Origin: Herbaspirillum sp. RTI4
Lineage (GTDB): Bacteria > Pseudomonadota > Gammaproteobacteria > Burkholderiales > Burkholderiaceae_D
Direction: 5' to 3'
NCBI RefSeq assembly: GCF_034313965.1
Contig: NZ_JAVIWQ010000002.1
Coordinates: 310,001-374,000 of the forward strand
DNA length: 64,000 bases
The notes below the pieces were generated by a model. That model was not told the DNA's origin, made no database searches, and was given only the letters and a program-made list of their open reading frames with translations. The first letter of the stretch is position 1; each line of letters begins with the position of its first letter. Positions 55,052 through 64,000 of the stretch are shown here, piece by piece. The position numbers and the translations under genes are program-made.

Positions 55052-56116
55052 TCAACGGACAACGGCAAGCAGCTCACCTTTGGCATATCGTTGCGCCATT
55101 CGCTCCAATGGCGTCACCTGTATTTTCGATGCTTTCCCGGCAGAGCCAAACGCTTCAAAGCGCACCTGACAGATGTCCTTGGCTGCTGCCGTGGCATCTT
55201 TAAAAAATTTACGCGGATCGAATTCCGATGGATGCTGCGCCATCGTGCGCCGCATCGCCCCCGTCATTGCGAGCCGGATATCGGTGTCGATATTCACTTT
55301 GCGCACGCCGTATTTAATTCCTTGCAGAATTTCTTCCACCGGCACGCCATAGGTTTCCTTTATGTCGCCACCATACTGACGGATGATATCGAGCCACTCC
55401 TGTGGCACAGAAGATGAACCGTGCATCACCAGATGCGTATTGGGAATGCGCGCGTGAATTTCCTTGATGCGACTAATCGCCAGAATATCGCCGGTCGGCT
55501 TGCGGCTGAATTTGTAAGCGCCGTGACTGGTACCAATCGCAATCGCCAGCGCATCCACGCCGGTTTTTTGAACGAAGTCCGCCGCCTGCGCCGGATCGGT
55601 CAGCAATTGATCGTGGGACAAAATTCCTTCGGCCCCGGAGCCATCTTCCTCTCCCGCCTTACCCGATTCGAGCGAGCCAAGACAGCCCAGTTCGCCCTCG
55701 ACCGACACACCAATGTAATGCGAAAAATCCACCACTTTGCGCGTGACGTCAACGTTGTAATCGTAGGAAGAAGGTGTTTTCATATCCTCCATCAAGGAGC
55801 CATCCATCATGACGCTGGAAAATCCTGAACGAATCGACGCCTGACAAACCGCCGGACTACCGCCATGATCCTGATGCATGCACAGTGGAATATGCGGATA
55901 CGTTTCCACTGCCGCCTCTACCATTTTGCGCAAGAAAACTTCACCGGCATATTTTCTGGCCCCGGCAGAAGCCTGCAAAATGACAGGGCTATCGCAGGCA
56001 TCCGCCGCCTGCATGATCGCCAGAATTTGTTCCAGATTATTCACATTGAACGCGGGCACCGCGTATTGATGATCGGCGGCATGGTCCAGCAATTGACGTA
56101 GTGATACGAGGGACAT
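55052..56116 (-). CDS. cbbA: Class II fructose-bisphosphate aldolase
   Basis: 354 residues, zinc-dependent aldolase: '[29 protein letters not shown]' holds the metal His and catalytic Asp; 'GTSHGAYKF' and '[10 protein letters not shown]' give further ligands. In the Calvin cycle it joins DHAP with GAP or erythrose 4-phosphate. Last gene of the cbb operon. Confidence 0.95.
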   Translation of the reverse strand: MSLVSLRQLLDHAADHQYAVPAFNVNNLEQILAIMQAADACDSPVILQASAGARKYAGEVFLRKMVEAAVETYPHIPLCMHQDHGGSPAVCQASIRSGFSSVMMDGSLMEDMKTPSSYDYNVDVTRKVVDFSHYIGVSVEGELGCLGSLESGKAGEEDGSGAEGILSHDQLLTDPAQAADFVQKTGVDALAIAIGTSHGAYKFSRKPTGDILAISRIKEIHARIPNTHLVMHGSSSVPQEWLDIIRQYGGDIKETYGVPVEEILQGIKYGVRKVNIDTDIRLAMTGAMRRTMAQHPSEFDPRKFFKDATAAAKDICQVRFEAFGSAGKASKIQVTPLERMAQRYAKGELLAVVR

Positions 56117-56243
56117 GTCATCTCCTTGATGTGTTGTTGTATGTGTTGTTGCAATCAGATATGAAAAGTGTGGCGACGCAGATGAAGCGACGATGCGCCA
56201 AGTTGGCCGATCTAGCCGCGCCCGGATCGCTTGAGATCGTTCA

Positions 56244-58259
56244 TCACCAGGCTTTAAGTAAAGTCAGTGCGCATTCTGCCAAATGGGCAGGCGTGAGATT
56301 GAAATGTTCGTAGAGCTGCCCTGCCGGAGCCGATTCGCCAAACGTGTCGATACCGAGAGCAATGCCGTTTTCTCCGACGACCGCACGCCAGTACCACGTT
56401 ACGCCGGCTTCGATGCTGACGCGTGGAATTCCGACGGGTAAAACATGATGGCGATAGTGGATATCCTGCGCATAAAACAGCTCGACGCAGGGCATCGACA
56501 CGACACGTACCGCGACGCCCTCCTGCGCTAACTTCTCGGCGGCGGATGTCGCGATTTCCACTTCCGAACCGGTCGCAATCAACACTACCAGCGGCGAGGA
56601 ACAATCCAGCAAGATATATCCGCCACGAGCGATAGCATCGATCTGTTCGGCAGTGCGTGAATAAGGAGTCAATGCCTGTCGCGACAACACAAGACAGGTC
56701 GGGCCATCAGTGCGTGTGATTGCGGCTTGCCACGCGATGGCCGTTTCCACCCCGTCACATGGTCGCCAGAGCCGGTTATTCGGAATCAGGCGCAGGCTGG
56801 CAGCATGCTCGATAGGTTGGTGCGTCGGCCCGTCTTCTCCCAATCCGATAGAGTCGTGCGTGAGCACATGAATCACGCGCTGCTTCATCAATGCGGCCAT
56901 GCGGATTGCATTGCGTGAATAGTCGGAGAAGACCATGAAGGTGCCTCCATAAGGAATGAAACCGCCGTACAGCGCCATGCCGTTCATGATGCCCGCCATG
57001 CCGAATTCGCGTACGCCATAACTCAGGTAATTGCCGCTACCATGATGATTGACCCACACCGAGGCTTTGACATTGGTGAGATTGGAACCGCTCAAATCTG
57101 CCGATCCGCCAAAAAATTCGGGAAGCAGGGCCGTGATATGTTCGAGCACAATTTGCGAGGCTTTACGGGTGGCCACTTTTTTATGCAGCGCGCCATCGCT
57201 GTCGATGAGCTGTGAAAACGCAGCGGATAATCTGGCTGGTAAAATCCCTTCCTTGCGTCGCGTCAACTCCATTGCCAACTCAGGATAAGCCGCTTGATAA
57301 GCGGTGAATTCACTATCCCATTCCGTCTGACGCACCTTCCCGATTGCACGCGCATCCCATGCCTGCGCAAATTCGTCCGGGATATCAAATGGCGCGGCAG
57401 TCCAGCCTTTTTGCGCGCGCATGGCGGCGATTTCAACTGCGCCTAAAGGCGCACCGTGAACATCGTGACCGCCTGCCTTGTTAGGCGCGCCCTTCCCTAT
57501 GACTGTTTTGCAGCAAATGAGACTTGGTCGACTGCTCTGTGATTTAGCCTGATGAATTGCGGCATCAAGCGCCTCCACATCATGTCCATCCACCGAAGCA
57601 ATGACATTCCAGCCGTAGGCAGCAAAGCGCTTGGGGGTGTCATCGTTAAACCAGCCTTTGACATTGCCATCGATGGAAATGCCGTTGTCGTCATAAAAGC
57701 AAATCAACTTACCCAAACCCAGCGTGCCGGCCAGCGAACTGACTTCGTGACTGATGCCCTCCATCAGGCAGCCGTCACCGACAAATACATAGGTGTAGTG
57801 ATCGATGATCTCGTGTCCCGGCCGGTTAAAACTGACGGCCAGCATTTTTTCTGCCAGCGCCATACCGACCGCATTTGCCAGACCCTGACCCAGCGGACCG
57901 GTACTTGTTTCCACTCCGGGCGTCACCCCGATTTCAGGATGCCCTGGCGTTTTTGAATGCATTTGCCGGAACTGTTTGAGTTCCTCTATCGGCAAATCGT
58001 AGCCAGTCAGATGTAATAAGCCGTAGAGCAACATGGAACCATGTCCGTTGGATAAAACGAATCTGTCGCGATTGAGCCATGTCGGATCGGAGGGGTTGTG
58101 TCGCATGTGCCGACGCCACAGCACGTCGGCAATATCGGCCATTCCCATTGGCGCACCGGGATGGCCGGATTGCGCTTTTTCGACCGCATCGGCAGCCAGG
58201 AAGCGCAAGGCATCGGCGGGAGTGGCCTGTGAAATACGGCCTATATCAGGAGCATTCAT
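56244..58259 (-). CDS. cbbT: Transketolase
   Basis: 671 residues, full single-chain transketolase: '[18 protein letters not shown]', '[16 protein letters not shown]', the ThDP motif from 'GDGCLMEG' to '[10 protein letters not shown]', and the pyrimidine-domain Glu in '[17 protein letters not shown]'. Moves two-carbon units in the Calvin cycle. 12 bp after cbbP and followed by a 127 bp gap to cbbA. Confidence 0.96.
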   Translation of the reverse strand: MNAPDIGRISQATPADALRFLAADAVEKAQSGHPGAPMGMADIADVLWRRHMRHNPSDPTWLNRDRFVLSNGHGSMLLYGLLHLTGYDLPIEELKQFRQMHSKTPGHPEIGVTPGVETSTGPLGQGLANAVGMALAEKMLAVSFNRPGHEIIDHYTYVFVGDGCLMEGISHEVSSLAGTLGLGKLICFYDDNGISIDGNVKGWFNDDTPKRFAAYGWNVIASVDGHDVEALDAAIHQAKSQSSRPSLICCKTVIGKGAPNKAGGHDVHGAPLGAVEIAAMRAQKGWTAAPFDIPDEFAQAWDARAIGKVRQTEWDSEFTAYQAAYPELAMELTRRKEGILPARLSAAFSQLIDSDGALHKKVATRKASQIVLEHITALLPEFFGGSADLSGSNLTNVKASVWVNHHGSGNYLSYGVREFGMAGIMNGMALYGGFIPYGGTFMVFSDYSRNAIRMAALMKQRVIHVLTHDSIGLGEDGPTHQPIEHAASLRLIPNNRLWRPCDGVETAIAWQAAITRTDGPTCLVLSRQALTPYSRTAEQIDAIARGGYILLDCSSPLVVLIATGSEVEIATSAAEKLAQEGVAVRVVSMPCVELFYAQDIHYRHHVLPVGIPRVSIEAGVTWYWRAVVGENGIALGIDTFGESAPAGQLYEHFNLTPAHLAECALTLLKAW

Positions 58260-58271
58260 GATGAGTCTTTC

Positions 58272-59156
58272 TTAGAGTGAACCCAGAGCGCGTTTTTTGC
58301 GCTCCATCATCCGCCAGATAAACGGTGTGAAAATCAGTTGCATCGCCAGCTCCATTTTTCCGCCCGGCACCACAATGGTGTTGGCCCGCGACATGAATGA
58401 ATCCGCCACCATGTTCAACAGATATTGGAAATCGATTCCCTTTGGATTGGCAAAGCGGATCACCACCAGACTTTCATCCGGCGCCGGAATTTCCCGCGCA
58501 ATGAAGGGGTTGGAAGTGTCCACGCAAGGCACGCGCTGAAAATTGACATGCGTGTGTGAAAACTGCGGACAGATGTAATTGACGTAATCCGGCATGCGAC
58601 GCAGGATGGTGTCGGTCACGGCTTCGGTCGAATAGCCGCGCTTGGACTTGTCACGCCAGAGTTTTTGAATCCACTCCAGATTGATGACCGGTACCACACC
58701 GATCAGCAGATCAGGATGCTTAGCGATATTGATCGTGTCGCTGACCACACCGCCATGCAGACCTTCGTAAAACAGCAAGTCGGTTTCTGGAGGTATGTCT
58801 TCCCACTCGGTAAAGGTACCGGGTTCTTGCTGGTAGGGCGCGGCTTCTTCACGATCGTGCAGATACTTGCGGCGCTTGGCGGTGCCTGTTTCGCCGTAAG
58901 TGCGGAACATGGTTTCGAGTTCTACGAATAAATTATTGTCTGGCCCGAAATGACTGAAGGTCATGTCGCCCGTCTTTTCAGCGGCAGCGAGCTTGAGCTT
59001 CATTTCATTGCGGTCGTAGCGGTGAAAACTATCGCCTTCCACCGTGACCGATTCTATTTTTTCGCGACGGAAAATATTTTCAAAAGTGCGAGTCACCGAG
59101 GTGGTGCCTGCGCCCGAAGAACCAGTAATTGCAATAATCGGATGACGTTCAGACAT
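58272..59156 (-). CDS. cbbP: Phosphoribulokinase
   Basis: 294 residues from the ATG at 59156 (AAGGT upstream). The P-loop is 'GSSGAGTTS' (12-20), 'EGDSFHRYDR' and 'LLFYEGLHGGV' follow: a bacterial-type, octameric phosphoribulokinase that makes ribulose 1,5-bisphosphate from ribulose 5-phosphate and ATP. Family members are activated by NADH, which fits NADH supply by HoxFUYH. Confidence 0.96.
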   Translation of the reverse strand: MSERHPIIAITGSSGAGTTSVTRTFENIFRREKIESVTVEGDSFHRYDRNEMKLKLAAAEKTGDMTFSHFGPDNNLFVELETMFRTYGETGTAKRRKYLHDREEAAPYQQEPGTFTEWEDIPPETDLLFYEGLHGGVVSDTINIAKHPDLLIGVVPVINLEWIQKLWRDKSKRGYSTEAVTDTILRRMPDYVNYICPQFSHTHVNFQRVPCVDTSNPFIAREIPAPDESLVVIRFANPKGIDFQYLLNMVADSFMSRANTIVVPGGKMELAMQLIFTPFIWRMMERKKRALGSL

Positions 59157-59180
59157 GGCTTGACCTTTCAAAAAGTGGAA

Positions 59181-60260
59181 TCAGAGAGGTATCTGGAACA
59201 GGCTGCGTTCATTGAACAAGGGCGCGCACATTTCCACCTTCGCAGGTTCGTTGTGATAAGCCTCGATGCGGTCCACTTCATTCTTTGAACCGAACACCAA
59301 GCCAATGCGTTGATGCAGCGATGAAGGCTGCACTGTCAGCACGGGTTTGCGTCCGGTACTGGCGCGGCCACCCGCCTGCTCGATAATGAAACCGATAGGA
59401 TTGGCTTCATACAACAAGCGCAAACGTCCCTGTCTGTCGGGGTCTTTGGTATCGCGCGGATAAAGAAATACGCCGCCACGCATTAGTATCCGATGCGCTT
59501 CCGCCACCATTGAGGCAATCCAGCGCATGTTGAAGTCTTTGCCCCGCGGCCCGGTACTGCCGGCCAGACATTCATCGACATAGCGTTTCACCGGAGCCTC
59601 CCAGAAGCGGCTGTTAGAGGCATTGATCGCGAATTCATTGGTGTCCGGCGGGATCTGCATGTCCGTATGCGTCAGAATGAATTCCCCCAGATTCGGGTCG
59701 AGAGTAAAGGCATTCACGCCTTTGCCCACGGTCAGTACCAGCATCGTGGTGGGCCCGTACACCGCATAGCCAGCAGCAACCTGCTCCATGCCCGGTTGAA
59801 AAAAATCCTCTTCGCTGACGGCCTTTGCGCCATGAGGCGCACGTACCACGGAAAAAATACTGCCCACCGAAACATTCACATCAATATTGGAAGAACCATC
59901 CAGCGGGTCAAACACCAGCAGGTATTTTCCCTTTGGATAACAGTCCGGGATTTGGTAAGGGTCTGCCATTTCTTCCGATGCCATACCAGCCAGATGTCCG
60001 CCCCATTCGTTGACCTGAATAAAAATATCGTTGCTCACAACATCCATTTTTTTCTGCGTTTCACCTTGCACATTGATCGCACCACCGGCATTGCCTTGCA
60101 TATCGCCCAGCGCGCCGAAAGCCACCGAGTGCGCAATGCTTTTACAGGCCAGTGCCACGTTCAAAATGAGACTGTTGAAATCGCCGCTGGCTTCTGGATG
60201 ATGACGCCGCTCTTCAATCAAAAACTGCGTCAGGGTAGTTCTATGTTCAATGATGGGCAT
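59181..60260 (-). CDS. cbbF: Class I fructose-1,6-/sedoheptulose-1,7-bisphosphatase
   Basis: 359 residues. '[23 protein letters not shown]' is the metal-binding signature, '[11 protein letters not shown]', '[15 protein letters not shown]' and 'GGVFLYP' are class I landmarks. 24 bp before cbbP in the same operon. Confidence 0.94.
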   Translation of the reverse strand: MPIIEHRTTLTQFLIEERRHHPEASGDFNSLILNVALACKSIAHSVAFGALGDMQGNAGGAINVQGETQKKMDVVSNDIFIQVNEWGGHLAGMASEEMADPYQIPDCYPKGKYLLVFDPLDGSSNIDVNVSVGSIFSVVRAPHGAKAVSEEDFFQPGMEQVAAGYAVYGPTTMLVLTVGKGVNAFTLDPNLGEFILTHTDMQIPPDTNEFAINASNSRFWEAPVKRYVDECLAGSTGPRGKDFNMRWIASMVAEAHRILMRGGVFLYPRDTKDPDRQGRLRLLYEANPIGFIIEQAGGRASTGRKPVLTVQPSSLHQRIGLVFGSKNEVDRIEAYHNEPAKVEMCAPLFNERSLFQIPL

Positions 60261-60343
60261 GGCAAATGTCTCCGATAAAGATGGAAGCTCTGATGACGCG
60301 ACTAGAAGATAGCTAGAAGACGCAATCTCAGAGAATGATTTTT

Positions 60344-61039
60344 TTATTTGACCGCAGCTTGTTCGCGCAGATGTTGCATGATGGTGATGTAAGCTTTATC
60401 CGCATCCGGTGCGCCAAATACCGCGCTGCCAGCGACAAAGGTATCGACGCCCGCACGTCTGATCGCCCCGATGTTGTCCGCTTTGACGCCACCGTCCACT
60501 TCCAGCCAGATGTCTTGTCCACCTTCCGCTTTATGCGCATCGATACGCGCACGCAGCATCTTGATCTTGTTGTACGTGGCCGTAATAAATTGTTGCCCGC
60601 CAAAGCCAGGATTGACGCTCATCAGCAGCACCATGTCGAGCTTGTCCATGACATGGTCCAGCAGATGGAGCGACGTGCCTGGATTGAGCGCCAGTCCGGC
60701 TTTGCAGCCGTGCTCGCGAATCAGGCTGAGTGTGCGATCAAGGTGACGGCTGGCCTCCGGATGGAAGCTGATGATATTGGCTCCTGCTTTTGCAAACAGA
60801 GGAATCAAGGCATCCACCGGCTCGGCCATCAGGTGCACATCGATAGGAATCGTCACATGCGGCCGTATCGCTTCGCACACTAAAGGCCCTATCGTGAGAT
60901 TGGGAACGTAGTGGTTATCCATGACGTCGAAGTGCACCAGATCAGCGCCAGCGGCCTGAATGGCGCGCACTTCTTCGCCCAGTCGCGAAAAATCGGCAGA
61001 CAGAATCGACGGTGCGATGCGGATATCTGAAATGTTCAT
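60344..61039 (-). CDS. cbbE: Ribulose-phosphate 3-epimerase
   Basis: 231 residues from the ATG at 61039, one base past the cbbY stop; a TTG at 61054 would add five residues. '[17 protein letters not shown]', '[18 protein letters not shown]', '[12 protein letters not shown]' and '[11 protein letters not shown]' are the family motifs with the metal His and Asp residues. Converts ribulose and xylulose 5-phosphates. Confidence 0.95.
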   Translation of the reverse strand: MNISDIRIAPSILSADFSRLGEEVRAIQAAGADLVHFDVMDNHYVPNLTIGPLVCEAIRPHVTIPIDVHLMAEPVDALIPLFAKAGANIISFHPEASRHLDRTLSLIREHGCKAGLALNPGTSLHLLDHVMDKLDMVLLMSVNPGFGGQQFITATYNKIKMLRARIDAHKAEGGQDIWLEVDGGVKADNIGAIRRAGVDTFVAGSAVFGAPDADKAYITIMQHLREQAAVK

Positions 61040-61040
61040 A

Positions 61041-61808
61041 TCATGCCGACTCAAACAGAGTGCCGTTGTGCCAGCGGCTCAGCGCAGCCAGATCGACCCA
61101 ACGCTGATCGGCGCCAGGAACATGCTGATGCATGAGCTGGTCGGGATCGCCCAGATGCGGCAAGACGAGAAGGGCGTCATTGAACTGATGCCCGGCGGTA
61201 TAGGCGCTCGGCGTGACCAGTGTTGGTATGCCTGCCGCACACGCAGCGCGCAAACCATTTTCCGAATCTTCAAAAGCGAGACAGTCACTTGCGGGAAAAT
61301 CCAGTGCGGCGAGTGCAGCCAGATACACATCCGGTGCGGGCTTCTTATGGATGGCGACAGAGGCGTCGCACACGCCGACAAACAAGCTTCGCCAATCCCG
61401 TCCCAAGGTCGTGCGCAGCAAGGCATCAACATTGACTGGCGTGGTGGTGGTGGCAATGGCCATCGGCATCTGCGCGTCATGCGCTTCATTGATGAGACGC
61501 AACATGCCGGGTCGCAGAGCGAGTTTTCCGCCGCTGACTATCGCTTCGTAATGCCGCGTCTTGATCGCATGTACTTCGGCAATCGTTTCTCCGACCTTCA
61601 TTCCATCGGCCTCTTCCGGGTCGATCATCTTCCAGTAGTAGAGAAGTCGCTCTTTGCCGCCGGCCACATCCAGCAGGCCGGCGTACAGCGATTCGCTCCA
61701 ATACCAATCGAGTCCAACATCGATAAATGCAGCGTTAAAGGCATCGCGATGCGCAGTTTCGGTATCGGCCAGTGTGCCGTCCACATCAAAAATCAGGGCG
61801 CTCAGCAT
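61041..61808 (-). CDS. cbbY: CbbY-type HAD phosphatase
   Basis: 255 residues, HAD superfamily: '[24 protein letters not shown]' holds the nucleophile Asp, with 'WYW' shortly after as in CbbY; 'KKPAPDVYL' gives the Lys and '[13 protein letters not shown]' the acidic residues. CbbY removes xylulose 1,5-bisphosphate, an inhibitor of red-type Rubisco. It follows cbbX, the usual position. A phosphoglycolate phosphatase (CbbZ) role is less likely. Confidence 0.88.
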   Translation of the reverse strand: MLSALIFDVDGTLADTETAHRDAFNAAFIDVGLDWYWSESLYAGLLDVAGGKERLLYYWKMIDPEEADGMKVGETIAEVHAIKTRHYEAIVSGGKLALRPGMLRLINEAHDAQMPMAIATTTTPVNVDALLRTTLGRDWRSLFVGVCDASVAIHKKPAPDVYLAALAALDFPASDCLAFEDSENGLRAACAAGIPTLVTPSAYTAGHQFNDALLVLPHLGDPDQLMHQHVPGADQRWVDLAALSRWHNGTLFESA

Positions 61809-61810
61809 AG

Positions 61811-62734
61811 TTATATTTCCTTTGGTTCGATCTGCAGGGAAGTCGTTGCAAACACCCTGCTGGCCAACAGATCGGGGGCAGTAATTGTCGTCAATGTCGC
61901 ATCGTCTGCTACCGCATTCACGTCAGTTAATAAGCGCGAGGCATGTCGCAGACGGGCGCGATCCAAGGCATTGCGCACGCTGCGAGCATTGGCGAAATGC
62001 GGCTGCTGCATGCGCCGTTCGAGATAATCGATGAAAACAATTTCCGCCTCACGGTCAAAGCGGTACTGCATCGTTTGCAGCATCAACTCGGCAATCTGTA
62101 ACAGCTCAGCCCCGTTGTAATCGGGGAAGTCGATGTGATGCGCTATCCGTGAGGACATGCCGGGATTCGATTCAAAAAACTGATCCATCCGATCTTTGTA
62201 TCCCGCGAGAATGACGACTAAGTCATCACGGTTGTTTTCCATTACCTGCAAAAGTATTTCAATGGCTTCCTGACCGTAATCGCGTTCGTTTTCAGGACGG
62301 TACAGGTAGTAGGCCTCATCGATGAACAGCACGCCACCCATCGCTTTTTTCAGCACTTCCTTTGTTTTAGGCGCAGTGTGGCCTATGTATTGGCCCACCA
62401 GATCGTCCCGCGTGACGGCAATCACATGCCCTTTGCGGACATAGCCAAGGCGATGCAACAGCGCTGCCATACGCATGGCAACCGTCGTTTTTCCCGTTCC
62501 GGGATTGCCATAAAAGCACATGTGCAAACTAGGCGCCACCGCCGAAAAGCCGCGTTCCGCACGCAATTTATCGACCAATAACAGCGCCGCAATATCGCGT
62601 ATCCGTGCCTTGACGGGTGCCAGACCGATCAGTTCGCGGTCCAGCTCGGCGAGCAGTTCTGTGATGCCGGAACTGGCCAGCGCGGCGGCGAAGGGATTGG
62701 CTGGTTTATCGGTGGAAACTTCGCGTGTGGGCAT
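61811..62734 (-). CDS. cbbX: Red-type Rubisco activase CbbX
   Basis: 307 residues, AAA+ ATPase. Walker A is 'GNPGTGKT' (76-83), Walker B '[13 protein letters not shown]', with '[17 protein letters not shown]' for the sensor and arginine finger. The pore loop '[16 protein letters not shown]' threads the CbbL C-terminus. The pore motif and the operon position after cbbS show the partner is form IC Rubisco. Confidence 0.95.
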   Translation of the reverse strand: MPTREVSTDKPANPFAAALASSGITELLAELDRELIGLAPVKARIRDIAALLLVDKLRAERGFSAVAPSLHMCFYGNPGTGKTTVAMRMAALLHRLGYVRKGHVIAVTRDDLVGQYIGHTAPKTKEVLKKAMGGVLFIDEAYYLYRPENERDYGQEAIEILLQVMENNRDDLVVILAGYKDRMDQFFESNPGMSSRIAHHIDFPDYNGAELLQIAELMLQTMQYRFDREAEIVFIDYLERRMQQPHFANARSVRNALDRARLRHASRLLTDVNAVADDATLTTITAPDLLASRVFATTSLQIEPKEI

Positions 62735-62782
62735 GATGCGTCCGGTGATTGGTGCAGTTTCTGATCTGAAGAATTTTCCTGA

Positions 62783-63202
62783 TTAATATCGCGCGCCTTC
62801 AGGATTGCTTTGCACCGCGTAACTCTCAATGCTGTAGCGCACGGTGCGTCCTTTATCCTCATGTCGCACCAGACGGAATCCCGGCTCCACTGCCGGACGA
62901 TTGACGATAAAGGACATCACGATCGATTCCACCCCTTGGCTAGAGTCAAAGGCCGTCATGCGGATGTAATAGCGGGGAAATGTTGAGCGGCAGTTTGCCA
63001 ATTCCTGCATGATCCCGGCGGGATCGCGCAGATCGAACATAGGCGGGCCGAACATTTCCCAGTAGGTGTTGCGCGGATGCGGGTCGTCGGTATATTCGAT
63101 GGCAAGCGCCCATCCTTTGGCCAAACAATAATCAATCTGCTTCGTGATTTGCGCGTCGCTCAGTTCGGGCAAAAATGAAAATGTGCCTTGTGTAATTCGC
63201 AT
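62783..63202 (-). CDS. cbbS: Rubisco small subunit, form IC
   Basis: 139 residues from the ATG at 63202 with GAGGAAG upstream. 'GTFSFLPELSDAQITKQIDYCLAKGWALAIEYTDDPHPRNTYWEMFG' and a long C-terminal extension (beyond about residue 115, 'RPAVEPGFRLVRHEDKGR') mark the red-type small subunit. Confidence 0.96.
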   Translation of the reverse strand: MRITQGTFSFLPELSDAQITKQIDYCLAKGWALAIEYTDDPHPRNTYWEMFGPPMFDLRDPAGIMQELANCRSTFPRYYIRMTAFDSSQGVESIVMSFIVNRPAVEPGFRLVRHEDKGRTVRYSIESYAVQSNPEGARY

Positions 63203-63227
63203 GATCTTCCTCTTCAATTCTGTAAGC

Positions 63228-63246
63228 TAATGCAGCGTGTGCATTA
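63228..63246 (-). repeat. Short stem-loop between cbbL and cbbS
   Basis: TAATGCA (63228-63234) and TGCATTA (63240-63246) form a 7 bp stem with a 5-base loop, in the 92 bp cbbL-cbbS spacer. It may stabilise or process the mRNA. Confidence 0.5.
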
Positions 63247-63294
63247 AGGTGGCTCTGGTGGCTGCTCTGGTGTCGGTTCTCTTGGTGCTTCTGA

Positions 63295-64000
<706 letters not shown>

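Noticed and set aside
54965..55417. 150-codon frame on the + strand near the cbbA 3' end
   Set aside because: Most of it is antisense to the aldolase C-terminus, and no motif is seen.

Overview
The window comes from a hydrogen-oxidising, CO2-fixing betaproteobacterium, most likely in the Burkholderiales and by gene style close to Oxalobacteraceae (placement inferred from gene content, not tested). It carries a red-type (form IC) Calvin-cycle operon, an NAD-reducing soluble [NiFe] hydrogenase, and an H2-sensing regulatory hydrogenase with its kinase and sigma54 activator.

Layout. (1) 1-4.3 kb, housekeeping: partial peptidase C26, a small DUF2905 membrane protein, a MidA-like methyltransferase, a pteridine reductase-like SDR, folB and ttcA. 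(2) 4.7-31.9 kb, a surface-polysaccharide or glycan cluster on the + strand. It has heptose genes (gmhA-like, a nucleotidyltransferase-kinase fusion in reversed HldE order, an HddC-like nucleotidyltransferase), two epimerases, several methyltransferases, an E1 alpha/beta pair, a split transketolase, CDP-glucose 4,6-dehydratase, and an acyl module (ACP, Rieske oxygenase, SDR, two KAS III, NeuD-type acyltransferase, DegT aminotransferase). A very AT-rich segment (19.3-21.5 kb) holds a frameshifted dioxygenase-methyltransferase fusion, flanked by two paralogous glycosyltransferase-like genes in opposite orientation. No flippase, polymerase or ABC exporter is in view, so the cluster may act on a glycan exported elsewhere or on a protein such as flagellin. 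(3) 32-36.3 kb: glmU, an Lrp regulator, glmS and a small unknown gene. (4) 36.4-54.6 kb on the - strand: hoxFUYHWI, hypABFCDE, hoxABCJ, with a nickel permease upstream. (5) 55-64 kb on the - strand: cbbL (partial), cbbS, cbbX, cbbY, cbbE, cbbF, cbbP, cbbT, cbbA.

How it fits together. HoxB/HoxC sense H2 and signal through HoxJ to HoxA. HoxA should act at sigma54-type promoters, two of which I can read, upstream of hoxF and of the nickel permease. The permease supplies Ni, HypA-F build the active site, HoxW trims HoxH, and HoxFUYH(I) makes NADH from H2 to drive the cbb operon. The most novel parts are the glycan cluster (a predicted two-carbon-branched sugar and an ACP-built acyl group), the ATT start codon, the A_AAA_AAC frameshift, the leader ORF before hoxF, and tandem repeats that begin at or span the stop codons of three hydrogenase-related genes.
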